This document shows positions 6,321 to 12,984 of a stretch of 12,984 nt of DNA, piece by piece; position 1 is the first letter of the stretch; every line of letters begins with the position of its first letter. This DNA is from Leptospirillum sp. (lineage in GTDB: Bacteria > Nitrospirota > Leptospirillia > Leptospirillales > Leptospirillaceae): positions 1 to 12,984 of the forward strand of contig DAIEST010000021.1 in assembly GCA_027346125.1 (NCBI GenBank), written 5' to 3'. The notes beneath the pieces were generated by a model. That model saw only the letters and a list, made by a program, of their open reading frames with translations, was not told where the DNA came from and searched no databases. The translations under genes and the position numbers were made by a program.

Positions 6321-7453
6321 GACTGGTCTCCTTCTGGTACGTCCAGGGCCGATAGTTGTCGTGTTGCCCATTCCGACAGAGTGCCGGAACGGATGTGGAT
6401 TCGGGCCTCACTCAGCAGATCCATATAAAAGGACAGATTGTGAATCGTGTTCAGCACGGGACCAAGCATTTCCCCACTTCGAAACAGATGGTGGATATAG
6501 GCCCGGCTGTATTGGGAACACACCCTGCATGAACAGGCGGGATCGAGCGGTCCCTCATCCTTCAGGAAACGTGCGTTCCGAATGACAAGTTTCCCGGAAC
6601 GGGTGAATGCCATACCGTTTCGACCATTCCGGCTCGGAAGCACACAATCAAACAGGTCCACACCATTCAGGACTCCCATCAAAAGATCGGAGGGATATCC
6701 AATGCCCATGAGATAGCGGGGCTTTTCCGGCTCGAGTTCGGGAATGGTTTCTTTGAGAATATGGTTGCGGACGGAAAAGGATTCCCCGATTCCCAGTCCA
6801 CCGATCCCATATCCTGAAAAGCGTTGACCGTCTTTCCCGACCATCTCGCGAAGGGAGCGGGCACTGAATCTTCGGCTTTCAGGATCGATCCCTCCCTGAA
6901 CGATCCCGAAGAGGCCCCTGTCCTCCTGATAGACATCAAGAGAACGTTTGGCCCACCTCAGTGTCCTGAGCAACGCTTCACGAACTTCCTCCTCTTTGGC
7001 CAGCGGTGAGACCAGATGATCGAGAACCATGGCCAGATCGACATCAATGTCAGCGGAAATCCGGACAACGTCTTCAGGAGACAGAAAGACCGCCCGGCCG
7101 TCATAGGGAGAGCGGAATGAGGCTCCTTCTTCCCGGATCTTTACGGAATCGGCAAGACTTAAGATCTGGTATCCTCCGCTATCGGAAAGAACCGGACCGT
7201 TCCATCCCATGAAGGCAGAGACCCCTCCCAACGCATGAATCACGTCTTCCCCTGGCCTAAGCCAAAGATGAAAGAGGTTCACCAGAAGGATGGATGCCCC
7301 TGTCTGCCTGATCTGGTCTGCAGTCAGACCTCTTACGGAGGCACGGGTTCCCACTGGCATGAATGCCGGCGTTTCCAGTACGCCATGCCGGGTTTCGATC
7401 TGGCCTGTACGCGCTTCCGAACAGGTATCCTTCGCGACAAGTCGAAACTTCAC
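6317..7453 (-). CDS. tgt: tRNA-guanine transglycosylase, variant base pocket
   Basis: Tgt swaps guanine at position 34 of GUN-anticodon tRNAs for a queuosine precursor (preQ1 in most bacteria) in the cytoplasm. The 378 residues match the family length. Visible are TPAFMPVGT (28-36), the acid/base aspartate in LSDSGGYQ (D91), FGIVQGG (182-188), YLMGIGYPSDLL (247-258), and the nucleophile in VDLFDCVLPSRNGRNG (D269). The zinc ligands CSCRVC (C307, C309, C312) and H338 are present. The usual DEC of the base pocket is DHL (145-147), and the usual NTYHL reads NLFHL (59-63). FRSPYDG and LDHLVSP look more like the eukaryotic enzyme than typical bacterial ones. The start is GTG at 7453, overlapping the argS TGA as GTGA. 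No clear Shine-Dalgarno is visible, so coupling to argS is likely. The stop overlaps yajC as ATGA. Confidence 0.95.
   Translation of the reverse strand: MKFRLVAKDTCSEARTGQIETRHGVLETPAFMPVGTRASVRGLTADQIRQTGASILLVNLFHLWLRPGEDVIHALGGVSAFMGWNGPVLSDSGGYQILSLADSVKIREEGASFRSPYDGRAVFLSPEDVVRISADIDVDLAMVLDHLVSPLAKEEEVREALLRTLRWAKRSLDVYQEDRGLFGIVQGGIDPESRRFSARSLREMVGKDGQRFSGYGIGGLGIGESFSVRNHILKETIPELEPEKPRYLMGIGYPSDLLMGVLNGVDLFDCVLPSRNGRNGMAFTRSGKLVIRNARFLKDEGPLDPACSCRVCSQYSRAYIHHLFRSGEMLGPVLNTIHNLSFYMDLLSEARIHIRSGTLSEWATRQLSALDVPEGDQS
6328..6333 (-). promoter_or_regulatory. Ribosome binding site of yajC
   Basis: AAGGAG on the minus strand ends seven bases before the ATG at 6320-6318 and lies inside the last tgt codons. 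It decides the 6320 start for yajC over the in-frame ATG at 6371. Confidence 0.7.
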
Positions 7454-9237
7454 ATGGAATCCGGGGCGGAAACGCCAAGAATCTCCAAACCTGAACGAAG
7501 CACACGCCCAACTGCGATCGACAACCCGATTCGTCCGATCATCACTTTCTCATCCTGGGGATCCTGGGAAAGAATCCGGTGATGAAAATAATAATGATGG
7601 TATCGTCCAGCCAGATCAGTCAGATACTCTGTGACAGGGTGAACTTCCAGAGACTGGGGGACCTCATTGAGAATGTAGGAAAACCGGTCCAGAAACCGGA
7701 CGAGATCCCTTTCCTCCGGTTGCACCAGAGACTCCAGATCGGACAGCGTCCATCTCTCGGGAACGAGAATAGACCTGGCCTCAGCCTGTCGCAGAATGCT
7801 CTTCACTCGCGCATGGGCATACTGGACATAATAGACCGGATTGTCCATGGAGCGTTCCCGAGCCTTGTTCAGATCAAAATCAAGAGACGAGTCATGGGAA
7901 CGGGTCAGATAAAGGAATCGGGTTGCATCAACTCCCACTTCGTCCAGAACTTCCCGCAGCGTGACAAACTCCCCTCCCCTGGTGGACATGCTGACCGGAC
8001 GGCCATCCCTGATCAGATTGACAAGCTGGACAAGGGCAATCCGAAGATCGGCCACTCTTCCCAGAAGTCCGGAGAGCGTTCTGATGGCGGCGTTCATCCT
8101 CGGAATATACCCGTGATGATCCGCACCCCAGACATCGATCATTACATCGAACCCCCTTTGAATCTTCTCGGCATGGTAGGCAATATCCGCCGCAAAATAG
8201 GTGAGACGTCCGTCGCTTCTGAGAAGTACCCGATCCTTGTCGTCCCCCAGGATTGTCGTTCGCAGCCAGACAGCTCCGTCGGCTTCATAAACGTCCGGAA
8301 CCGCTTCGTCCTGCAGACTGGAAGATGCTTGTCCGATACGACGGATCCACGTTGAAATGGCATCGGATCCGGAACCGGCAGGTTCCAGGTGAAGGGTCCT
8401 CTCCGAAAAAAATGCATCAAAGGAAACGCCGAACCGGTCCAGATCTTCCTTGATTCCACCCATAATGGTGGACTGGGAAATATGAGTGAATTTCGGGAGA
8501 TAGTCTTTTTCGTTTCCGGCAGGATCAAGAGCTGAAGCCATTTCCTGCTCCGAAAGAAGTCCCTCCGTTTTCAGAATGAAATCCGCAATTTCACGGATAT
8601 AGTCTCCTTTATAGGGAGTTCCCCCCTTAAGGAAACGTTCCTCTTCTTCCGGCGGAACTTCCCGCTGGAGACGGCGCCAGGCAAGACAGGTCGACCTCCC
8701 AAGCATTTCCATCTGGTTGCCGGCGTCGTTTATGTAATACTCTGTTTCGACATCATGCCCCACTGAACGCAGGATGCGGGCCAAAGCATCGCCATAGGCG
8801 GCTCCGCGACCGTGGCCGACATGAAGGGGACCGGTGGGATTGGCACTGACAAACTCGAGAAGTAGTTTTTTCCGGGTATCGGCGGGAACGATCAAACTTG
8901 ACGAGTGATCAAGAACCTGTTCGAGCGTTTCCAGCAACGCTTCCCGACTGAAGGTGAAATTGACGTACCCCGGACCCGCAATTTCAACTGATTCCAGTTG
9001 TGGATGCCGGATAACACCGCTTCGAAGAGCTTCGGCAATTTTTCTGGGAGGCTGTTTCAGGATCGGAGCCAGATGCATCGCAACCGGAGTCGATATCTCC
9101 CCAAACCCTTCTTTCTTGGGAAATTCAAGACGAATTCCCTTCGGGATCAGATCTCTCAGGTCTTCAGTTCTACCAAGTCCCTGAATATAAGAAGACAGAC
9201 TTGACTCAGCGACCCCCCTTAACCACCGTTCAAGCAC
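7450..9237 (-). CDS. argS: Arginyl-tRNA synthetase
   Basis: ArgRS is a class I enzyme that charges tRNA-Arg with arginine using ATP, in the cytoplasm. With the chosen start it has 595 residues, near the usual 550-600. An N-terminal Add1 domain for tRNA binding comes first. ANPTGPLHVGHGR (132-144) holds the HIGH-type motif HVGH (139-142). VWGADHHGYIPR (369-380) and the KMSKS-like MSTRGGEF (417-424) follow. The first lysine of KMSKS is absent, as in many ArgRS. The anticodon-binding domain includes NPVYYVQYAHAR (466-477) and ends LEILGVSAPDSM. I chose GTG at 9237 because AGAGGGG lies five bases upstream and MLERWLRGVAESSL fits the usual N-terminus. A TTG at 9282 gives 15 more residues but has GGAG only two bases away. 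The TGA overlaps tgt as GTGA. Confidence 0.96.
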   Translation of the reverse strand: MLERWLRGVAESSLSSYIQGLGRTEDLRDLIPKGIRLEFPKKEGFGEISTPVAMHLAPILKQPPRKIAEALRSGVIRHPQLESVEIAGPGYVNFTFSREALLETLEQVLDHSSSLIVPADTRKKLLLEFVSANPTGPLHVGHGRGAAYGDALARILRSVGHDVETEYYINDAGNQMEMLGRSTCLAWRRLQREVPPEEEERFLKGGTPYKGDYIREIADFILKTEGLLSEQEMASALDPAGNEKDYLPKFTHISQSTIMGGIKEDLDRFGVSFDAFFSERTLHLEPAGSGSDAISTWIRRIGQASSSLQDEAVPDVYEADGAVWLRTTILGDDKDRVLLRSDGRLTYFAADIAYHAEKIQRGFDVMIDVWGADHHGYIPRMNAAIRTLSGLLGRVADLRIALVQLVNLIRDGRPVSMSTRGGEFVTLREVLDEVGVDATRFLYLTRSHDSSLDFDLNKARERSMDNPVYYVQYAHARVKSILRQAEARSILVPERWTLSDLESLVQPEERDLVRFLDRFSYILNEVPQSLEVHPVTEYLTDLAGRYHHYYFHHRILSQDPQDEKVMIGRIGLSIAVGRVLRSGLEILGVSAPDSM

Positions 9238-9242
9238 AATAA

Positions 9243-9249
9243 CCCCTCT
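9243..9249 (-). promoter_or_regulatory. Ribosome binding site of argS
   Basis: AGAGGGG on the minus strand is followed by five bases (TTATT) and the GTG at 9237-9235. It is the best-spaced site near the 5' end of argS and decides the start. Confidence 0.6.
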
Positions 9250-9289
9250 GACTCTTGGAACAAGTTTCTGATAAATGGACAATCTCCGG

Positions 9290-9318
9290 ATGCTAGCATG
9301 ATCCGTGAGATCTCACAA
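9290..9318 (-). promoter_or_regulatory. Weak promoter candidate for argS with two palindromes
   Basis: In the 81-base gap between tsaD and argS the minus strand shows TTGTGA (9318-9313), a 17-base spacer and TAGCAT (9295-9290). Each box matches the sigma-70 consensus at four of six positions. A perfect 12-base palindrome GTGAGATCTCAC (9305-9316) covers part of the -35 box. A perfect 10-base palindrome ATGCTAGCAT (9290-9299) covers the -10 box. The boxes and palindromes are read directly. A promoter or operator role is inferred, and weak matches like these occur by chance. Confidence 0.3.
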
Positions 9319-10374
9319 TTAATCCGAACTTTTATTAGGGATGCCGGAATTTTTTTTTCCAAAGCGATGATCGGAACGATCGCGTGTATAAGGAATCAGA
9401 TCGTAGTAAGGATATGGGTAGAAGGAACCGGAACTCAGAAGCTCCCCCCCCAGTCTTGCGACCATCAGTGCATTGTCTCTGGCAAGCGAAAGGGAAGAAA
9501 GGTGTAGACTCACACCCCTTATCGCGCACAATTCTTCCACTCTTTTCCGCAGAAGCGCATTCGCACTGACTCCGCCTCCAAGCAGCAGGTGGTCGGGGGA
9601 CTCCACTTCTATCACTCTTTCCAAACGATTCAACACATGAGAAACGATCGCTTCCTGAAGAGAGGCCGCGAACTGTGGCCTGGTCTCGTCTGTAACACCC
9701 AGTTTTCGGACAAGAAGAGCGAAAGCCGTTTTCAGTCCACTAAAACTGAAATCGGAGGGATCTTCGGTGCGGACGGCCCTTTTTGTGAGAGGAAGGATCG
9801 GCAATGTGTTCTTTTGAGCTTCAATCTGCAACGAAGGTCCGCCGGGATAGGGAAGGCCGAGTAGCTTGGCACCCTTGTCAAAGGCTTCGCCCGCTGCATC
9901 GTCAACCGTTTGAGCTATCTTGACCAGGTTTGGCCATCTGGAAACACGATAAAGGTGCGTATGCCCACCCGAAATAACAAGCCCGACCGACTTGCCGTGC
10001 AAGGTTTCCGGAGAAGAAATCGACGCCCTCAGATGCGCTTTGATGTGGTCTACGCCAATAATCGGAAGTCTGTAACCTGAAGCCAGGCCTTTGGCAAAGG
10101 AAATACCCGTCAAAAGGGAGCCCAGAAGGCCAGGCCCTTGTGTTACGGCTATTCCGGAGAGATCTGCATATGAAACGGAAGATTTCTCCAACGCCTCTTG
10201 CACCAGACGGGGCAACGTTTCGACATGAGCCCGGCATGCCACTTCAGGAACAACCCCACCAAAGCTCTCGTGTAGATTGTCCTGCGAGTGGATATGATGA
10301 AATAAAACGGCCCCGGTCTTGTCGACCAGGGCCACCGATGTGTCGTCACACGACGTTTCTATACCCAGGATCAA
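9319..10374 (-). CDS. tsaD: tRNA N6-threonylcarbamoyladenosine transferase TsaD
   Basis: TsaD transfers the threonylcarbamoyl group to A37 of ANN-decoding tRNAs, working with TsaB, TsaE and TsaC in the cytoplasm. The 351 residues show the Kae1/TsaD order: ILGIETSCDDTS (2-13), GGVVPEVACRAH (39-50), GPGLLGSLLTG (80-90), and the metal pair H110 and H114 in VDHIKAH. VISGGHTHLY (133-142), GEAFDKGAKLLGLPYPGGPS (162-181), DFSFSGLKTA (208-217), LLGGGVSANALLRKR (264-278) and the metal-site D300 in ARDNA follow. The start is TTG at 10374, the only sensible one because the frame is open only back to the clpC stop. Its Shine-Dalgarno is weak. An imperfect 12-base tandem repeat lies directly upstream. A run of nine A codes for G-K-K-N near the C-terminus (9358-9350) and could permit slippage affecting only the last residues. 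Confidence 0.96.
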   Translation of the reverse strand: MILGIETSCDDTSVALVDKTGAVLFHHIHSQDNLHESFGGVVPEVACRAHVETLPRLVQEALEKSSVSYADLSGIAVTQGPGLLGSLLTGISFAKGLASGYRLPIIGVDHIKAHLRASISSPETLHGKSVGLVISGGHTHLYRVSRWPNLVKIAQTVDDAAGEAFDKGAKLLGLPYPGGPSLQIEAQKNTLPILPLTKRAVRTEDPSDFSFSGLKTAFALLVRKLGVTDETRPQFAASLQEAIVSHVLNRLERVIEVESPDHLLLGGGVSANALLRKRVEELCAIRGVSLHLSSLSLARDNALMVARLGGELLSSGSFYPYPYYDLIPYTRDRSDHRFGKKNSGIPNKSSD

Positions 10375-10398
10375 TGTTCTACCGCAGGTTCTATCGCA
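10375..10398 (-). repeat. Imperfect 12-base tandem repeat before tsaD
   Basis: On the minus strand TGCGATAGAACC (10398-10387) is followed at once by TGCGGTAGAACA (10386-10375) and then the tsaD TTG. Ten of twelve positions are identical. The repeat fills most of the 30-base gap after clpC. No strong ribosome site is present in the gap, so the repeat may hold whatever translation signal there is. The role is unknown. Confidence 0.5.
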
Positions 10399-10404
10399 AC
10401 CTAT

Positions 10405-12846
10405 TTAACCGAGTACCGCCATCACATCTTCTTCGAGGAAGACCGGTTGTCCTTCCCGAAGCACAACGCGAATCTTGTGAGACTCCTTGAATTGACCGCT
10501 GATGATCATTTCGGAGAGGCGATCTTCAATGTGCCGCTGGATTGCCCGCCTCATTGGCCTGGCTCCATAATGCGGCTCATAACCTTCTTTCACAAGCCAC
10601 TTCCGCACCTCTACATCGATTTCGACCGACAGATTCTGCTCCGCAAGCCGCCGATTCAGATCTGCAATGCGAAGGTCCACAATCGCCTCAAGGTGAATCT
10701 CCGAGAGGGGATGGAATATGACGATTTCGTCAACCCTGTTCAGAAACTCGGGGTTAAACGTACGCCGCAACTCCTCGTGAATGGAATCTCTGACGAATTT
10801 CTCCTTGGAGTCAATTCCAGCCCGCTGAAAACCAAGGGCGCCTTCCTTCTCAAGCGATCGCGCACCAAGATTTGACGTCATGATCAGGACCGTATTCTTG
10901 AAGTCGACTTTTCTCCCGAGACTGTCCGTGATATACCCGTCGTCAAGAATCTGAAGAAGGATATTGAACATATCCGGATGAGCCTTCTCGATCTCGTCAA
11001 ACAACACGACCGAATAAGGACGTCTGCGAACACGTTCGGTAAGTTGCCCACCCTCTTCATAACCAACATACCCGGGAGGAGCTCCAGTCAGACGCGAAAC
11101 ATTGAAACGTTCCATGTATTCGGACATATCTACACGGATCAAGGCATCTTCATCACCAAAAAGTGTTTCGGCCAATGTCCGGGCAAGTTCCGTCTTCCCG
11201 ACGCCTGTCGGTCCCAAGAAAATAAAGGATCCGATGGGACGCTTTTCACCCTTGATTCCGGCCCTGGAACGCCGAATCGCCCTTGCGACGGCAGACAAAG
11301 CCTCTTCCTGTCCCACGATACGGCGATGGAGTTCGCCCTCAAGCTTGAGAAGCCTCTGGCTTTCCTCTTCTTCAATCTTATAAAGAGGAATCCCTGTCAT
11401 CTTCGAAACAATGACAGAAACTTCTTCACGCCCAATGACTGGCCGGTTGCGCTCCTGTTCCTCTTTCCACTTCCGCTTCTCTTCATCGCCCTGCTTTTTC
11501 AGCATGTCTTCCTGGGCACGCAGACGAACTGCCTCCTCGAAATTCTGGACGCGAATCGCTTTTTCTTTCTCCCGAACAACTTTCTTCAGCGACTGGTCCA
11601 ATTCCTTGATTTCATCGGGCAATGAGAAACTCTTGAGCTTTGCCCTCGAACCGGCTTCATCGATGATGTCGATGGCCTTGTCCGGAAGAAAGCGATCTGT
11701 GACGTAACGTTCGGAGAGCGTCACCGCATCATGAATCGCTTCATCGGTGATCTGGACGCCATGATGTTCTTCGTAACGATCCCTGAGTCCGGCTATAATA
11801 CGCTCCGCTTCTTCGATGGGAGGCTCGTTGACGTAGATCGGCTGGAAACGACGTTTAAGGGCTCCGTCCTTCTCGATGTATTTTCTGTATTCATCAAGAG
11901 TAGTGGCACCAATACACTGGATTTCGCCTCTGGAAAGAGCCGGTTTCAGCATGTTGGAAGCATCTATCGAGCCTTCTGCCGCGCCCGCACCGACAAGCGT
12001 ATGAAGCTCGTCAATAAAAATAATGATATTCCCGGCTGTCACAACTTCCTTCATGACAATCTTGAGCCGTTCTTCAAACTGTCCCCGATACTTGGTTCCG
12101 GCAACAAGTGAACCCAGATCAAGCGCGACCACTCGCTTGTTCAGAAGATTGTCGGGAACCTCCGCATTGATAATGCGCTGCGCCAAACCTTCCACAATCG
12201 CGGTCTTTCCGACTCCCGACTCCCCAATCAGAACCGGATTGTTTTTTGTTCGGCGTCCAAGAATTTGAAGGACACGCTCGATTTCATCCTGACGACCGAT
12301 AACGGGATCCAGTTGACCTTCCGAAGCCATCTGGGTCAAGTCACGACCAAAATCATCCAGCGCAGGAGTATTGCTCTTCCGCTCCTTTTCCCGACTGACG
12401 TTGGTGTTGGCCCTTTTCAGAAGGCTTGCAGTCAACTGTCTCGCTGCCATGAGATTCGCGCCCAGGGCACGGAGGATCTTTCCTCCGATACCATCCTCCT
12501 CGCGCAACACACCCAATAGAAGGTGTTCGCTCCCAATATGAGTGTGCCCGAGCAAACGGGCCTCATCCACAGAATATTCGATAACTTTTTTAACTCGAGG
12601 AGTAAGAGGCAGTTCCCCAAATGTCAGGGTAGATGTCCCTCCAAGGAGATTCCGCTCGATTTCCATGCGAATCTGCTCGGGAGTCAGCCCCATTCTTTTA
12701 AGAACTGCAACCGGAATGCCATCTTGTTCCCGGACGAGCGCCAGAACAATATGTTCTGTTCCCAGATAGTCGTTCTGATGCTTTTCCGCTTCTTCCCTGG
12801 CCATGATGATGACCTTACGGCCTTTTTCAGTGAATTTGTCCATCAT
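10405..12846 (-). CDS. clpC: ATP-dependent Clp protease ATP-binding subunit ClpC
   Basis: ClpC is a hexameric AAA+ unfoldase that feeds proteins into the ClpP protease in the cytoplasm. The 813 residues carry two Clp N-terminal repeats (about 1-145). D1 has Walker A GESGVGKT (208-215), Walker B IIIFIDE (274-280) and pore loop KYRGQ (252-256). A UVR-type middle helix EKAIRVQNFEEAVRLRAQE (428-446) marks ClpC rather than ClpB or ClpA. D2 has Walker A GPTGVGKT (545-552), Walker B VVLFDE (613-618) and pore loop GYVG (592-595). LGF (671-673) fits the ClpP-docking loop, so partnership with ClpP is expected. The ATG at 12846 has GAGGAG nine bases upstream; a second ATG follows directly. It is the first gene after the strongest promoter in the window, and its TAA is 30 bases before tsaD. 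No ctsR, mcsA or mcsB genes are visible here. Confidence 0.97.
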   Translation of the reverse strand: MMDKFTEKGRKVIIMAREEAEKHQNDYLGTEHIVLALVREQDGIPVAVLKRMGLTPEQIRMEIERNLLGGTSTLTFGELPLTPRVKKVIEYSVDEARLLGHTHIGSEHLLLGVLREEDGIGGKILRALGANLMAARQLTASLLKRANTNVSREKERKSNTPALDDFGRDLTQMASEGQLDPVIGRQDEIERVLQILGRRTKNNPVLIGESGVGKTAIVEGLAQRIINAEVPDNLLNKRVVALDLGSLVAGTKYRGQFEERLKIVMKEVVTAGNIIIFIDELHTLVGAGAAEGSIDASNMLKPALSRGEIQCIGATTLDEYRKYIEKDGALKRRFQPIYVNEPPIEEAERIIAGLRDRYEEHHGVQITDEAIHDAVTLSERYVTDRFLPDKAIDIIDEAGSRAKLKSFSLPDEIKELDQSLKKVVREKEKAIRVQNFEEAVRLRAQEDMLKKQGDEEKRKWKEEQERNRPVIGREEVSVIVSKMTGIPLYKIEEEESQRLLKLEGELHRRIVGQEEALSAVARAIRRSRAGIKGEKRPIGSFIFLGPTGVGKTELARTLAETLFGDEDALIRVDMSEYMERFNVSRLTGAPPGYVGYEEGGQLTERVRRRPYSVVLFDEIEKAHPDMFNILLQILDDGYITDSLGRKVDFKNTVLIMTSNLGARSLEKEGALGFQRAGIDSKEKFVRDSIHEELRRTFNPEFLNRVDEIVIFHPLSEIHLEAIVDLRIADLNRRLAEQNLSVEIDVEVRKWLVKEGYEPHYGARPMRRAIQRHIEDRLSEMIISGQFKESHKIRVVLREGQPVFLEEDVMAVLG

Positions 12847-12855
12847 AATGACATT

Positions 12856-12861
12856 CTCCTC
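12856..12861 (-). promoter_or_regulatory. Ribosome binding site of clpC
   Basis: GAGGAG on the minus strand lies nine bases before the first ATG (12846) and twelve before the second (12843). The spacing favours the first ATG. Confidence 0.6.
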
Positions 12862-12903
12862 ATCCCGGTTGTATCGTCAGAAATACGGGAATCCCTTAAG
12901 AAA

Positions 12904-12932
12904 ATACTACCCCGGCGCCGATCCGGTGTCAA
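12904..12932 (-). promoter_or_regulatory. Sigma-70-type promoter of clpC
   Basis: The minus strand has a perfect TTGACA (12932-12927), a spacer of exactly 17 bases and TAGTAT (12909-12904), which matches TATAAT at four of six positions. Transcription would begin near 12897 and give a leader of about 50 bases. A short GGGATTCCC inverted repeat (12887-12895) lies at the predicted start. No CIRCE or CtsR-type direct repeat is seen, so ordinary housekeeping expression is the simplest reading. This is the best promoter for the whole gene block. Confidence 0.6.
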
Positions 12933-12984
12933 GAAACACAGGATCACCCAGATCACAGATTAGAGCCATTTTGAGAGTTCCAAG

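Larger units (their letters stand above)
1..12932 (-). other. Apparent ten-gene transcription unit, clpC to rsh
   Basis: All ten genes lie on one strand. The gaps after clpC are 30, 81, -4, -4, 43, 50, 25, 10 and -44 bases (negative values are overlaps). No stem followed by a minus-strand T run is visible between genes, so read-through from the clpC promoter is plausible. The 81-base gap before argS holds a weaker promoter candidate that could divide the unit. Gene order and spacing are seen directly; co-transcription is inferred. Confidence 0.5.

Noticed and set aside
5983..6411. Minus-strand 142-codon frame across yajC
   Set aside because: It is out of frame with both yajC and tgt, which have clear family signatures and a proper ribosome site.
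7579..8355. Plus-strand open frame of 258 codons
   Set aside because: It is the reverse of argS and has no motif or ribosome site; argS conservation explains the openness.
9346..9360. T-run that could suggest a terminator
   Set aside because: The T run is on the plus strand; on the transcribed minus strand it is an A run inside tsaD codons, and no GC-rich stem precedes it.
10978..11625. Plus-strand open frame of 215 codons
   Set aside because: It is the reverse of the clpC AAA+ region and its translation resembles no family.
12847..12932. CIRCE or CtsR operator before clpC
   Set aside because: Neither the TTAGCACTC-N9-GAGTGCTAA pattern nor tandem GGTCAAA-type heptamers are present.
12960..12983. 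Possible C-terminal end of an upstream minus-strand gene (LELSKWL then TAA)
   Set aside because: Only seven codons are visible, which is too few to support a gene; the sequence beyond the window is needed.

Overview
The window reads as one compact, all-minus-strand block of bacterial housekeeping genes. In transcription order (right to left) these are clpC, tsaD, argS, tgt, yajC, secD, secF, a 37-codon membrane microprotein, recJ and an RSH (rel/spoT) gene that runs off the left edge. No gene-free stretch exceeds about 140 bases. I see no mobile element, CRISPR array, tRNA, rRNA or other accessory island. The moderate GC content, frequent GTG and TTG starts, separate secD and secF, a ClpC-type unfoldase, and recJ next to a bifunctional RSH gene fit a free-living, deep-branching Gram-negative-type bacterium. 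A Nitrospirota lineage such as Leptospirillum is one possibility, but that is a guess from style, not a database match.

The right end (12847-12984) holds the promoter and leader of clpC: a perfect TTGACA box, a 17-base spacer and TAGTAT. tsaD (t6A modification of tRNA) follows after 30 bases. An 81-base gap then precedes argS, and a weak promoter with two palindromes over its -35 and -10 boxes sits in that gap. argS-tgt and tgt-yajC each overlap by four bases (GTGA, ATGA), so this stretch looks translationally coupled. yajC, secD and secF encode the accessory part of the Sec translocase.

Between secF and recJ lies a small reading frame (3281-3394) with a ribosome binding site, one hydrophobic helix and a lysine-rich tail. 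It is easily missed and is the best candidate here for something undescribed. recJ (single-strand 5'-3' exonuclease) follows, and the rsh gene starts inside the recJ 3' end at a TTG with a strong Shine-Dalgarno sequence. The visible 554 residues of RSH include the HD hydrolase, the synthetase and the TGS domain; the C-terminal part is outside the window.

The genes combine protein quality control (ClpC), tRNA charging and modification (ArgS, TsaD, Tgt), membrane protein export (YajC-SecD-SecF), DNA repair (RecJ) and the stringent response (RSH). The tgt-yajC-secD-secF and recJ-rsh pieces are familiar conserved neighbourhoods. What merits a second look is in the details: the microprotein, an altered base-recognition pocket in Tgt, substitutions in conserved motifs of SecF and RecJ, a hairpin that could mask the secF ribosome binding site, and small cis-elements before tsaD, argS and secD.
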